Below are positions 14,046-23,407 of a DNA stretch of 25,540 nucleotides, one piece after another. The first letter of the stretch is position 1. Every line of letters begins with the position of its first letter. The notes beneath the pieces are model-generated. The model made no database searches. It saw only the letters and a program-made list of their open reading frames with translations, and was not told where the DNA came from. A program made the translations under genes and the position numbers. The stretch is from Methylohalobius sp964654415 (GTDB taxonomy: Bacteria; Pseudomonadota; Gammaproteobacteria; Methylococcales; Methylothermaceae): positions 1 to 25,540 of the forward strand of contig CAZZIP010000019.1 in NCBI GenBank assembly GCA_964654415.1. The letters are read 5' to 3'.

Positions 14046-16502
14046 TCAGACCACCACGTTCACCAACCTACCCGGCACCAAGATCACTTTTTTTATCTTC
14101 TTGCCCGCAACGAACCGCGCCACGTTCTCTTCTGACAAAGCAGCCCTCTCGATGGTTTCCTGATCCGCCGTCACCGGTACCTGGATCTTGCCGCGCAGCT
14201 TGCCGTTGACTTGGACCACTAGCTCGATCTGGGCCTGCACCAGCGCGTTCTCATCGACCTTGGGCCAGGGGGCATCGATCACCATACCGGTATGGCCTAG
14301 AGCCTGCCACAGCTCTTGGCAGATGTGCGGGACCATAGGCGAAAGCATCAGGACGATGGCTTCCAGCCCCTCGCGTTTGACCGCCATCCCTTGGGGGCTT
14401 TCATCGCCGCAGCGGCTTAAGGCGTTGAGCAACTCCATGTTGGCGGCGATGGCCGTGTTGAAGGTGTAGCGCTTTTCCATCGCCTCGGTTACCTTGGCGA
14501 TGGTCTGGTGGGTCTTGTACCGCAACTCCCTAAGCTCCTCGGTCAACGCCTGGGGATCAACAGGCTCACGGCGATCTTCCCGGTTAACGAACGCTGCCAC
14601 CTGGCGCCACAGGCGTTTTAAAAAGCGATAAGCCCCTTCTACCCCGCTGTCGGACCACTCGAGCGACTGCTCGGGCGGAGCCGCGAATAAGATGAACAGG
14701 CGCACGGTATCGGCGCCGTATTTTTCGATCAGCTCCTCCGGGTCAACCACGTTACCCTTGGACTTGGACATCTTAGCCCCGTCCTTGAGCACCATGCCCT
14801 GGGTCAAAAGGTTTTTAAACGGCTCGTCGCAGCTGACCAGGCCAAAGTCGCGCATCAGCTTATGGTAAAAGCGGGCGTACAACAGGTGCAAAATAGCGTG
14901 CTCGATGCCGCCTACGTATTGATCCACCGGCAGCCAATAATCGACCTTGGCTTTGTCCAGCATTCCGCTGGCAAAATCCGGACAGGTAAAACGGGCGTAA
15001 TACCAAGAAGATTCCATGAAGGTATCGAAAGTATCGGTCTCGCGCTTGGCGTGCCGGCCATCCGGCAGGGTGACTTCAACAAAGCGCGGATCGGTTTTGA
15101 GCGGTGAATGCACGCCGTCTACTGTCACATCTAAAGGCAACTCGACCGGAAGCTGATCCTCCGGCACAGGAATGGGGGTGCCATCCTCTAGGTAGAGCAT
15201 CGGGATCGGCGCGCCCCAGTAGCGTTGGCGCGATACCCCCCAGTCGCGCAGGCGGTACTTGACGGTTTTTTTGCCCTGGCCGCGCTCCTTAAGGTATTGA
15301 GCGATCGCTTCAAACGCTTCTTCCGACGTCAACCCATCGAAAGGGCCAGAATGGATCAAAATCCCCTTGTCGGTGAACGCGGCTTGGCTCAAATCGCATT
15401 TGTTCTCCGATCCCGCTTTGGGTGCGATCACCTGACGGATCGGGAGACGGTATTTCTGAGCGAATTCAAAATCGCGCTGATCGTGCGCCGGAACTGCCAT
15501 CACGGCTCCGGAGCCGTATTCCATAAGCACGAAATTGGCCACCCACACCGGCACTTTTTCCCCAGAAACCGGATGGATCGCCCAAAGACCCAAGGGATAA
15601 CCTTTCTTCTCCATGGTCGCCAGGTCCGCTTCGGCCACCGTGGTCTTTTGGCACTCTGCGAGAAATGCCTCAAGCTCCGGATCGGCCTTGGCCGCAGCTT
15701 GCGCTAAAGGGTGCTCCGGAGCTACCGCCAGATAGGTAACTCCCATGAGGGTATCCGGGCGGGTGGTGAAGATGGTCAGTGCTTCACCGCTCTCCAAGGC
15801 AAAGCGCACCTCCACGCCTTCCGAGCGGCCGATCCAGTTGCGTTGCATGGTCTTGACCTGCTCCGGCCAGCCATCCAGCCGGTCTAAATCGGTCAAAAGC
15901 TCTTCGGCGTAAGCGGTGATTTGCAAAAACCATTGTGGAATCTCACGCCGTTCGACCAAAGCCCCGCTGCGCCAGCCGCGCCCCTCGATCACCTGTTCGT
16001 TGGCCAGCACCGTCTGATCCACCGGATCCCAGTTGACCGTGGCCAGTTTGCGATAAGCCAAGCCGCGCTCGAAAATCTTAGTGAAAAACCACTGCTCCCA
16101 GCGGTAATAACTGGGATCGCAAGTGGCGATCTCGCGCCGCCAGTCGTAGGCAAATCCCAGCCGCTTGAGCTGGCGCTTCATGTAGGCGATGTTCTCGTAG
16201 GTCCACTTAGCCGGGTGGATGCCGTGCTTGGCGGCGGCATTTTCGGCCGGCAGGCCAAAGGCGTCCCAACCCATGGGTTGCAGGACGTTCTTGCCCAGCA
16301 TCCTTTGGTAGCGGGCGATGGCATCGCCGATAGTGTAGTTGCGCACATGCCCCATGTGCAGGCGCCCGGAAGGATAGGGAAACATCGACAGGCAGTAGAA
16401 TTTCTCGCGGCGCGGGTCCTCAGTCACTTCGAAGGCGCCCGTCTCCTCCCAAAGCTTTTGCACCTTTTCCTCGATGGCGTGGGGGCAATAGGTTTCGTCC
16501 AT
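14046..16502 (-). CDS. leuS: Leucyl-tRNA synthetase
   Basis: Class I aminoacyl-tRNA synthetase charging tRNA-Leu. It carries the HIGH-type motif HMGH at residues 49-52 (PYPSGRLHMGHVRNYTIGDA), the CP1 editing domain (TTRPDTLMGVTYLAVAPEH), and KMSKS near residue 577 (KDGAKMSKSKGNVVDPEEL). The C-terminus ends in the usual small domain (GKLRGKIQVPVTADQE). At 818 residues it is slightly shorter than the E. coli enzyme (860). The sequence is of proteobacterial, probably gammaproteobacterial, type and is the best taxonomic clue in the window. It is divergent from parA across an 88-bp promoter region and heads the leuS-sua5-M14 peptidase cluster. Confidence 0.98.
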   Translation of the reverse strand: MDETYCPHAIEEKVQKLWEETGAFEVTEDPRREKFYCLSMFPYPSGRLHMGHVRNYTIGDAIARYQRMLGKNVLQPMGWDAFGLPAENAAAKHGIHPAKWTYENIAYMKRQLKRLGFAYDWRREIATCDPSYYRWEQWFFTKIFERGLAYRKLATVNWDPVDQTVLANEQVIEGRGWRSGALVERREIPQWFLQITAYAEELLTDLDRLDGWPEQVKTMQRNWIGRSEGVEVRFALESGEALTIFTTRPDTLMGVTYLAVAPEHPLAQAAAKADPELEAFLAECQKTTVAEADLATMEKKGYPLGLWAIHPVSGEKVPVWVANFVLMEYGSGAVMAVPAHDQRDFEFAQKYRLPIRQVIAPKAGSENKCDLSQAAFTDKGILIHSGPFDGLTSEEAFEAIAQYLKERGQGKKTVKYRLRDWGVSRQRYWGAPIPMLYLEDGTPIPVPEDQLPVELPLDVTVDGVHSPLKTDPRFVEVTLPDGRHAKRETDTFDTFMESSWYYARFTCPDFASGMLDKAKVDYWLPVDQYVGGIEHAILHLLYARFYHKLMRDFGLVSCDEPFKNLLTQGMVLKDGAKMSKSKGNVVDPEELIEKYGADTVRLFILFAAPPEQSLEWSDSGVEGAYRFLKRLWRQVAAFVNREDRREPVDPQALTEELRELRYKTHQTIAKVTEAMEKRYTFNTAIAANMELLNALSRCGDESPQGMAVKREGLEAIVLMLSPMVPHICQELWQALGHTGMVIDAPWPKVDENALVQAQIELVVQVNGKLRGKIQVPVTADQETIERAALSEENVARFVAGKKIKKVILVPGRLVNVVV

Positions 16503-16530
16503 TGCTGTTCAATAACCTTAAATTGAAAAG

Positions 16531-16539
16531 TGTTAAAAT
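16531..16539 (+). promoter_or_regulatory. Candidate extended -10 promoter for parA
   Basis: TGTTAAAAT fits an extended -10 element (TGnTATAAT-like), about 50 bp before the parA start. No convincing -35 is present, as is common for extended -10 promoters. The leuS promoter on the opposite strand must lie in the same 88-bp gap, but I cannot pick it out. Confidence 0.4.
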
Positions 16540-16590
16540 GACCTTCAGCTCCAATCGCGTGATTTTAAACGACATTAAGAGGTTGGTCTA

Positions 16591-17367
16591 ATGCGCAGGG
16601 TGATCTTTAATCAGAAAGGCGGAGTGGGCAAATCCACCATTACCTGCAACCTGGCGGCCATCAGCGCAGCGGAAGGAAAATCCACGCTGGTGGTAGACCT
16701 GGACATGCAGGGCAACTCCTCCCACTATCTTTTGGGAGCGAAAATCGAGGATCCGGAGGAAACCCTGGCTAAGTTCTTCCGCGAGACCTTGAGCATCAAT
16801 CCCTTTGCTAAGAATCAGAAGACCTCGGCCCGGGAGCTGATTCAGACCACGCCGTTTCCAAACTTGTATTTGCTCGCTTCCCATCCGGAAATGGAAGCGC
16901 TCCAAAGCCGACTCGAATCGCGCTACAAGATTTATAAGCTTAAAGAAGCTTTGGAGCAGCTCAACGAGTTCGATTCCATCTTCATCGACACTCCGCCGAT
17001 CCTCAATTTCTACAGCCGCTCTGCGCTGATCGCCGCCGAAAAGTGCCTGATCCCCTTCGACTGCGACGCTTTCTCGCGCGAAGCCCTATACAAGCTCTTG
17101 GAGGCGATCGCCGAGGTTAAGCAGGATCATAATCCGGCGCTCGAAGTCGAAGGGGTAGTGGTCAACCAATTCCAAAGCCGCGCCAAACTCCCCCAGCAAC
17201 TGGTGGAAGAACTCGCCAAGGAAGGGCATCCCGTGCTCGCCACCCGCCTCTCGCCTTCGGTTAAGGTGCGCGAATCCCACAGCCAGGCCAAACCGCTGAT
17301 CTATTATGCCCCCGACCACAAGCTGACCGAGGAATTCAAAGCCTTGTATCGGGAGCTGCATCGCTGA
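16591..17367 (+). CDS. ParA family ATPase
   Basis: A 258-residue deviant Walker A (ParA/MinD type) ATPase. It has RVIFNQKGGVGKSTITCNLA at the N-terminus with the signature lysine, VVDLDMQGNSS as A', and SIFIDTPPILN as Walker B. ParA proteins use ATP-dependent dimerisation on DNA or membranes to position cargo. No parB or parS-like neighbour is seen, so this is an orphan whose cargo is unknown. GAGG lies 9-12 nt before the ATG. Its TGA stop shares a base with the ATG of the transporter binding-protein gene (TGATG), so the two are translationally coupled, an unusual pairing. A chromosomal-segregation role is unlikely given the context. Confidence 0.9.
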   Translation: MRRVIFNQKGGVGKSTITCNLAAISAAEGKSTLVVDLDMQGNSSHYLLGAKIEDPEETLAKFFRETLSINPFAKNQKTSARELIQTTPFPNLYLLASHPEMEALQSRLESRYKIYKLKEALEQLNEFDSIFIDTPPILNFYSRSALIAAEKCLIPFDCDAFSREALYKLLEAIAEVKQDHNPALEVEGVVVNQFQSRAKLPQQLVEELAKEGHPVLATRLSPSVKVRESHSQAKPLIYYAPDHKLTEEFKALYRELHR

Positions 17368-18329
17368 TGTGGGCCTACCTTTTGCTGATCCTGAGCTCGC
17401 TGGTCACGTGCCAAGCAACGGCTCGTACTCTGACCGTTGGCGCTTTGGCCTACGGTACCCTCAACTGGGAACTGTTAGTCATCGAACGCGAAAAGCTCAA
17501 CCCAGGGTTCCGCCTGAGCGTGCGCAAGCTCGCCAGCCCGCAAGCGGCTGAGATCGCCCTTCAGGCCGGCTCGGTGGATCTGATCGTCGCCGACTGGCTG
17601 TGGGTGGCCAGGCAACGCAGCCAAGGCGCCGATTTTACCGCCGTCCCTTATTCCCTCACCCACGGCGCTTTGCTCGTCGCTCCCGATTCGCCGATCCGCT
17701 CGGTGCCAGACCTTGCGGATAAACGCCTAGGGATCGCCGGCGGCGCGCTGGACAAAAACTGGCTGCTGCTCCAGGCGTTGGCCAGGCAGCAGTACGGTTT
17801 GGACTTGGCTAAGGCTTCGCAGCCGGTCTTCGGTGCCCCTGCCTTGCTCAACCAGCAACTCCTGCAGAAACGCCTGGACGCCCTGCTCACCTACTGGCAC
17901 TATGCCGCTCCTTTGGAAGCTCAGGGTTACCGCAGGCTGCTTACCGGGGGGGAGTTGCTTAAGGCATTGGGAATCGATCCTCCGTTGCCCACTTTGGGAT
18001 ACATCTTCCGCGAAGCTTTGGCCGATCAGGCCGCAGAAACCCTTCGGGCATTTTTGGACGCCGCCTTGCAGGCCAGAGAAGCGATCTGTTCCCAGGCTGA
18101 GGTTTGGCAATACGTTGCGCCCTTAACCGGGCAGGACGACCCCAAAGTCCAGGCTGTTTTGCGCCAGCGCTATTGCGAAGGCCGGATCAAGCATTGGGGC
18201 GCGGAGGAAATCGAAGCAGCGGCGCGGTTGTATCGGCTGCTCGCCGCCATAGGTGGAGAACAGTTGACCGGCCCTGCCAAGGAACTGCCCAAGGGGACTT
18301 TCTGGCAGAATTTCACCTGGCCGCGCTGA
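17367..18329 (+). CDS. ABC transporter substrate-binding protein, NitT/TauT type
   Basis: A periplasmic binding protein of the nitrate/sulfonate/taurine-like family, 320 residues. It starts with a short signal peptide (MWAYLLLILSSLVTCQATAR), probably cleaved before TLTVGALAYG. The mature chain shows the typical order: a GSVDLIVADWLWV segment, a SLTHGALLVAPDSPI strand, a DLADKRLGIAGG turn, then helices. The ligand cannot be inferred. It overlaps parA by one base and is followed 9 bp later by the permease gene, so the binding protein, permease and ATPase form a complete importer. Confidence 0.87.
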   Translation: MWAYLLLILSSLVTCQATARTLTVGALAYGTLNWELLVIEREKLNPGFRLSVRKLASPQAAEIALQAGSVDLIVADWLWVARQRSQGADFTAVPYSLTHGALLVAPDSPIRSVPDLADKRLGIAGGALDKNWLLLQALARQQYGLDLAKASQPVFGAPALLNQQLLQKRLDALLTYWHYAAPLEAQGYRRLLTGGELLKALGIDPPLPTLGYIFREALADQAAETLRAFLDAALQAREAICSQAEVWQYVAPLTGQDDPKVQAVLRQRYCEGRIKHWGAEEIEAAARLYRLLAAIGGEQLTGPAKELPKGTFWQNFTWPR

Positions 18330-18338
18330 TCCATTTCT

Positions 18339-19076
18339 ATGCAGCGTCTGATCCCCGCCGCCTCGTTGCTCGGCTTGCTGGCGGTCTGGCAGATTCTGGC
18401 CTGGTGGCTTCACTCTCCCCTGTTGCCGACGCCGCTTGCGGTATTTAAGACGTTGGGCCAACACCTAAACTCGGGAGAACTGCCCCGCCACCTCGCGATC
18501 ACCCTCACACGCCTGAGTCTGAGCTTTTTTCTCGCCATGCTTTTGGGGTCTGCCGTGGGGATCGCGATGGGACGATCCTCTCTGCTCGACCGAGTGCTGG
18601 ATCCGTGGCTGACCTTGTTCTTGAACATCCCCGCCCTGGTCATTGTCATCCTCTGTTACGTCTGGCTGGGCCTGACTGAAACCGCCGCGATCCTGGCGGT
18701 AGTGGTGAACAAACTGCCTAACGTGGCGGTCACCTTGCGCGAAGGGGCTAAGGCTCTGGACAAGGGACTTTTGGAGATGGCGCAAGTCTACCGTCTCGGT
18801 CTCTGGAAGACCCTCCGCCACGTCGTCTGGCCGCAGTTGTATCCGTTTGTCATCGCTGCCTCGCGCACGGGGCTGGCGCTGATCTGGAAGGTCATCCTGG
18901 TAGTGGAACTTTTAGGGCGCAGCGACGGTATGGGATATCAATTGCATTTATTCTTTCAGTTGTTCGACGTGGCCGCCATCCTCGCCTATACCCTCGCTTT
19001 CGTTGCCGTGATCCAGCTTCTGGAGTGGGGCGTGCTCAAACCTTTAGACCGTCACGCCAACCGGTGGCGCAGGTGA
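18339..19076 (+). CDS. ABC transporter permease, NitT/TauT type
   Basis: A 245-residue inner-membrane permease with about six hydrophobic segments (for example AASLLGLLAVWQILAWWL, then LSLSFFLAMLLGSAVGIAMG and FLNIPALVIVILCYVWLGL). The cytoplasmic EAA-type coupling loop appears as EMAQVYRLGLWKTLRHVVWP. It belongs to the BPD_transp_1 superfamily. Its TGA overlaps the ATP-binding protein's ATG as TGATG (19074-19078), implying coupled translation and fixed stoichiometry. Confidence 0.92.
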   Translation: MQRLIPAASLLGLLAVWQILAWWLHSPLLPTPLAVFKTLGQHLNSGELPRHLAITLTRLSLSFFLAMLLGSAVGIAMGRSSLLDRVLDPWLTLFLNIPALVIVILCYVWLGLTETAAILAVVVNKLPNVAVTLREGAKALDKGLLEMAQVYRLGLWKTLRHVVWPQLYPFVIAASRTGLALIWKVILVVELLGRSDGMGYQLHLFFQLFDVAAILAYTLAFVAVIQLLEWGVLKPLDRHANRWRR

Positions 19077-19804
19077 TGATAGACATCCACATTCACCGTA
19101 AGGCTTTCCCCAGGCAGGGTCGCGTCGAACCCCACATCGTCATCGCGGACCTGCATCTACGCCTTGCGGAGAACGAATTTGTCTGTTTAATTGGGCCTTC
19201 CGGCTGCGGCAAGACCACCCTCCTCAACCTGATCGCGGGCTTGGACCGGGAGTTTGAAGGCCAAATCGACTTCCACCTGCCCAAGCCACCTAGCTTGGGC
19301 TATGTATTCCAAGAACCGCGCTTGCTTCCTTGGCGCACCGTGCGCGAGAACTTGGAACTCGTCCTGCCGCGCGGACACAATCGGCAAATCGTCACCGAGC
19401 TGCTTGAAACCGCTGGCCTCACCCGCTTTCAACACGCCTACCCGCAGCGGCTGTCGTTGGGAATGAGCCGCCGGGTGGCGCTGGCGCGGGCGTTTGCAAT
19501 CGAGCCTGACCTTTTGCTGTTGGACGAGCCGTTCGTCTCCCTAGACGCGGCCACTGCCGGGAAAATGCGCCGCCTGCTCCGAGAGTTGTGGCAGCATCGC
19601 CCTCATACCGTGCTATTCGTCAGTCACGACCTGCGCGAAGCCATTGCTTTGGCCGACCGGCTGGTGTTTCTGACTTCCCCTCCCACCCGGGCCGAGCGCG
19701 AGTTTGCCATCCCCATAGCCAGGCAAGCCCGGGACGAGGCGACCGTCGAGGCGTTACACCGCGAACTTCTGTCGCTGATCCAGTCGCATACCGCACCAGA
19801 CTGA
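19076..19804 (+). CDS. ABC transporter ATP-binding protein, NitT/TauT type
   Basis: A 242-residue ATPase from ATG 19076, which overlaps the permease stop; the 17 extra upstream codons are permease shadow. Walker A is GPSGCGKTTL, the Q-loop lies in YVFQEPRLLPWRTV, Walker B is LLLLDEPFVSLD, and the H-loop is VSHDLREA. The signature is RLSLGMSRRVALARAF, so the second and third positions of the usual LSGGQ/LSGGM are Leu-Gly in place of Gly-Gly. It is the last gene of the parA-transporter operon. A 6-bp inverted repeat follows the stop, but no T-rich terminator is seen directly after the gene. Confidence 0.93.
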   Translation: MIDIHIHRKAFPRQGRVEPHIVIADLHLRLAENEFVCLIGPSGCGKTTLLNLIAGLDREFEGQIDFHLPKPPSLGYVFQEPRLLPWRTVRENLELVLPRGHNRQIVTELLETAGLTRFQHAYPQRLSLGMSRRVALARAFAIEPDLLLLDEPFVSLDAATAGKMRRLLRELWQHRPHTVLFVSHDLREAIALADRLVFLTSPPTRAEREFAIPIARQARDEATVEALHRELLSLIQSHTAPD

Positions 19805-19819
19805 GGCATTTCCCCCAAC

Positions 19820-19841
19820 GATGGGGCAAATAGCTCCCATC
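19820..19841. promoter_or_regulatory. Inverted repeat, possible enhancer-binding site
   Basis: GATGGG-(10)-CCCATC, a perfect 6-bp inverted repeat centred about 100 bp upstream of the predicted sigma-54 start. That is a usual distance for a bacterial enhancer-binding protein. It could instead be a weak terminator hairpin for the transporter operon, but no T-run follows. Confidence 0.35.
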
Positions 19842-19869
19842 TTCTGCCAGCTCGTTGCTGCGGTACAAA

Positions 19870-19882
19870 TAACAAGATTTTG
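19870..19882 (+). promoter_or_regulatory. Candidate IHF site
   Basis: TAACAAGATTTTG matches 8 of 9 defined positions of the IHF consensus WATCARnnnnTTR. It sits in an AT-rich stretch between the inverted repeat and the -24/-12 promoter, where IHF bends DNA in many sigma-54 systems. Confidence 0.35.
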
Positions 19883-19904
19883 ATTTACAAAGGGATTTAG
19901 AATT

Positions 19905-19920
19905 TGGCACAGATAGTGCT
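19905..19920 (+). promoter_or_regulatory. Sigma-54 (RpoN) -24/-12 promoter
   Basis: TGGCACAGATAGTGCT matches the sigma-54 consensus TGGCAC-N5-TTGCW at 10 of 11 defined positions, with GG (19906-19907) and GC (19918-19919) at the required spacing. Predicted transcription start is about 19931. The only thing downstream on this strand before the terminator is the RNA described at 19931-20039. Confidence 0.7.
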
Positions 19921-19930
19921 TCAATGCAAT

Positions 19931-20039
19931 TGCATAACCTCTTCAACCTGGTTGCCGGCACCCTACGCTGTCTTTCGTCACTCCTCCTCTCGTGTCAAAG
20001 ACACGGCCAACCTCCTCTTTCGTAGGGTGCCGTTTTTTT
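19931..20039 (+). ncRNA. Candidate sigma-54-dependent small RNA with anti-Shine-Dalgarno motifs
   Basis: About 109 nt between a near-consensus sigma-54 promoter and a strong intrinsic terminator, with no plausible coding frame. The 5' part contains CCTCTTC. The closed outer stem (19956-19967 with 20021-20032) encloses two identical CCTCCTCT stretches (19983-19990 and 20011-20018) flanking a hairpin CGTGTC-AAA-GACACG (19991-20005). CTTTCGT is also repeated. Such exposed CU-rich motifs can pair with AGGAGG ribosome-binding sites, as in the CCUCCUCCC-motif sRNAs of Alphaproteobacteria. The 3' end abuts the queA stop codon on the opposite strand. This is inferred entirely from sequence; I recognise no named RNA family. 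Confidence 0.6.
19956..20039 (+). terminator. Rho-independent terminator closing the sRNA
   Basis: The perfect 12-bp stem CGGCACCCTACG / CGTAGGGTGCCG is followed directly by seven T (20033-20039). The 53-nt interval between the arms is long for a simple terminator and contains its own hairpin, so the stem also shapes the RNA. The T-run is on the plus strand only, so it does not terminate queA. Confidence 0.8.
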
Positions 20040-21069
20040 ATCTGCGGCTTACTAGCATCGCATCCCCATAGCTGAAGAATCGATATTTTTCCCGCACGGC
20101 GTGGCGGTATGCCGCTAGCACCGGCTCAAGACCGGCAAACGCGCATACTAGCATCAACAGAGTGGACTGGGGAAGGTGAAAATTGGTGATCATGGCGTCC
20201 ACGCAGCCAAACTTAAATCCCGGGAGGATGAACAAATCGGTCTCGCCCCGATAGGGCTTAAGCTCTCCGCTGCGCGCTGCGGATTCAAGCGCCCGTACCA
20301 CGGTGGTGCCGACTGCCACTACCCGCCTCCCCAGCGCGCGGGTTTGCTCGACGGCAGCCACCGTCTCCTGCGGCACCTCAAACCACTCCCGATGCATGCG
20401 ATGTTGCACTGGATCTTCCACCCGCACCGGCTGGAACGTCCCGGCCCCCACGTGCAGGGTGACAAAGCTCATCCTCACCCCCTTGCGCTTGAGCTGCTCA
20501 AGCAGCGGCCCATCGAAGTGCAGTCCTGCTGTCGGCGCCGCCACCGCTCCAGGCTTTTGGGCATAAACGGTCTGGTAACGCTCGCGATCCCAGGCAGTAT
20601 CGGGTCGGTCGATATAGGGGGGCAAAGGCACATGGCCAATGGCCTCCAAGGCGGCAAGCACGCTTTGGCCAAAGTCGAGTACGAACAAATCTTCGCGGCG
20701 TTCAAGGACCGTGCAACTCATCTGCCTTTCCAACAAGATGGTTGTTCCCGGCCTGGGGGCCTTGCTCGCCCGCACATGGCACAGCGCGGCATTTTCAGCC
20801 AACATGCGCTCGACTAAAATTTCCACCCGCCCGCCGCTCTCCTTTCGCCCATAAAGCCGGGCCGGGATCACCCGCGTGTCGTTGAAGATCAAAAGATCGC
20901 CTGGTTCGAGCAGCTCGACAAGGTCGGTGAATTTTTTGTCCGCGACAGCGCCTGTGGCACCATCGAGCACCAACAGCCGGCTGGCGCTGCGTTCCGGCAA
21001 AGGCGCTTGGGCGATCAGCTCAGGCGGAAGCTCGTAGGAAAAATCGTGCGTGTTGATCTTGGCGTTCAT
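20038..21069 (-). CDS. queA: S-adenosylmethionine:tRNA ribosyltransferase-isomerase
   Basis: QueA transfers and isomerises the ribose of SAM onto 7-aminomethyl-7-deazaguanine at position 34 of tRNA, giving epoxyqueuosine. The 343-residue protein shows the family landmarks: HDFSYELPPELIAQAPLPER at the N-terminus, FNDTRVIPARLYG, AAPTAGLHFD, FVTLHVGAGTFQPVR, then MHREWFEVP and ITNFHLPQSTLLMLV. I used ATG 21069, where QueA homology begins; the open frame upstream crosses the tRNA gene and is not credible. It is divergent from tRNA-Leu and its stop overlaps the T-run of the convergent sRNA terminator. Confidence 0.98.
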   Translation of the reverse strand: MNAKINTHDFSYELPPELIAQAPLPERSASRLLVLDGATGAVADKKFTDLVELLEPGDLLIFNDTRVIPARLYGRKESGGRVEILVERMLAENAALCHVRASKAPRPGTTILLERQMSCTVLERREDLFVLDFGQSVLAALEAIGHVPLPPYIDRPDTAWDRERYQTVYAQKPGAVAAPTAGLHFDGPLLEQLKRKGVRMSFVTLHVGAGTFQPVRVEDPVQHRMHREWFEVPQETVAAVEQTRALGRRVVAVGTTVVRALESAARSGELKPYRGETDLFILPGFKFGCVDAMITNFHLPQSTLLMLVCAFAGLEPVLAAYRHAVREKYRFFSYGDAMLVSRR

Positions 21070-21086
21070 CGATTTTCCAGTATAAT
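21059..21086 (+). promoter_or_regulatory. Sigma-70 promoter of tRNA-Leu
   Basis: A perfect TATAAT at 21081-21086 follows TTGGCG (4 of 6 matches to TTGACA) at 21059-21064, with a 16-bp spacer. Transcription would start about 5 bp before the mature tRNA. The promoter overlaps the queA start region on the opposite strand. Confidence 0.7.
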
Positions 21087-21097
21087 ATGCAACCTCT

Positions 21098-21184
21098 GCC
21101 GAGGTGGCGAAATTGGTAGACGCGCCAGACTCAAAATCTGGTGGGGGCAACCCCGTGGAGGTTCAAGTCCTCTCCTCGGCACCA
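21098..21184 (+). tRNA. tRNA-Leu (anticodon CAA)
   Basis: A class II tRNA of 87 nt including an encoded CCA (21182-21184). The acceptor stem pairs GCCGAGG with CCTCGGC. The anticodon stem CCAGA/TCTGG encloses CTCAAAA, giving anticodon CAA for UUG codons. The long variable arm contains GGGG-CAA-CCCC and the T-loop reads GTTCAAGTC. It is followed by accessory genes, making it the likely left border of the defence island. Confidence 0.97.
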
Positions 21185-21384
21185 GCTCACACCGCGTTCC
21201 GACAGAAACGCATTCCAACCGACCTCTCTTACCCGCTAAAGCCTAAATCTTGCGCCAATTTTGGCATAATTGGCAGCGTGCCGTGAGCAAGGCTACAGAA
21301 CCGCCTGCCAGGTCTTTAGCACAAACTCAAATCGCCAAGGAAAGCCGGCAAAAATGGTCGCCGAAAAAGCTTTAGTGAGGATAG

Positions 21385-23116
<1,732 letters not shown>

Positions 23117-23127
<11 letters not shown>

Positions 23128-23407
23128 GCAACTCTTGAAAGAGAAACGGGAGGAGATCCTCAAGATCGCTGCCAAACACGGCGCTCGGAACGTGCGCGTC
23201 TTCGGCTCCGTGGTCCGCGGCGAAGCGGACGAAAAAAGCGACATTGACTTTCTGGTGGAAATGGAACCCGGACGCAGTCTATTCGACCTGGGAGGTCTTC
23301 AATACGAGTTAGAGCGTCTCCTGGGTTGTCCAGTGGACGTGGTGACGGAGCGGGGGCTCAAGGCGCGCATTCGCGGGCGCGTCCTCCAGGAGGCGGTATC
23401 CCTATGA
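23117..23407 (+). CDS. MNT-domain nucleotidyltransferase, antitoxin of a HEPN/MNT pair
   Basis: A 96-residue minimal nucleotidyltransferase. The active-site pattern is FGSVVRGEADEKSDIDFLVE, with Gly30-Ser31 and Asp42/Asp44; a third acidic residue is Asp74 in CPVDVVTERG. In characterised HEPN/MNT modules (MntA-HepT) the MNT protein neutralises the HEPN RNase by AMPylating it. The ATG lies inside the end of hsdM (11-bp overlap, different frame), and the stop overlaps the HEPN start as ATGA. All catalytic residues look intact even though its partner gene is broken. Confidence 0.92.

Noticed and set aside
19025..19075. Longer start for the ABC ATP-binding protein
   Set aside because: The extra 17 codons overlap the permease gene; ATG 19076 overlaps the permease stop as TGATG and fits the domain start.
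21255..21273. CCAATT/AATTGG inverted repeat upstream of hsdM as an operator
   Set aside because: It is short and AT-rich with no second copy; it overlaps a possible extended -10 (TGGCATAAT), but nothing further supports it.
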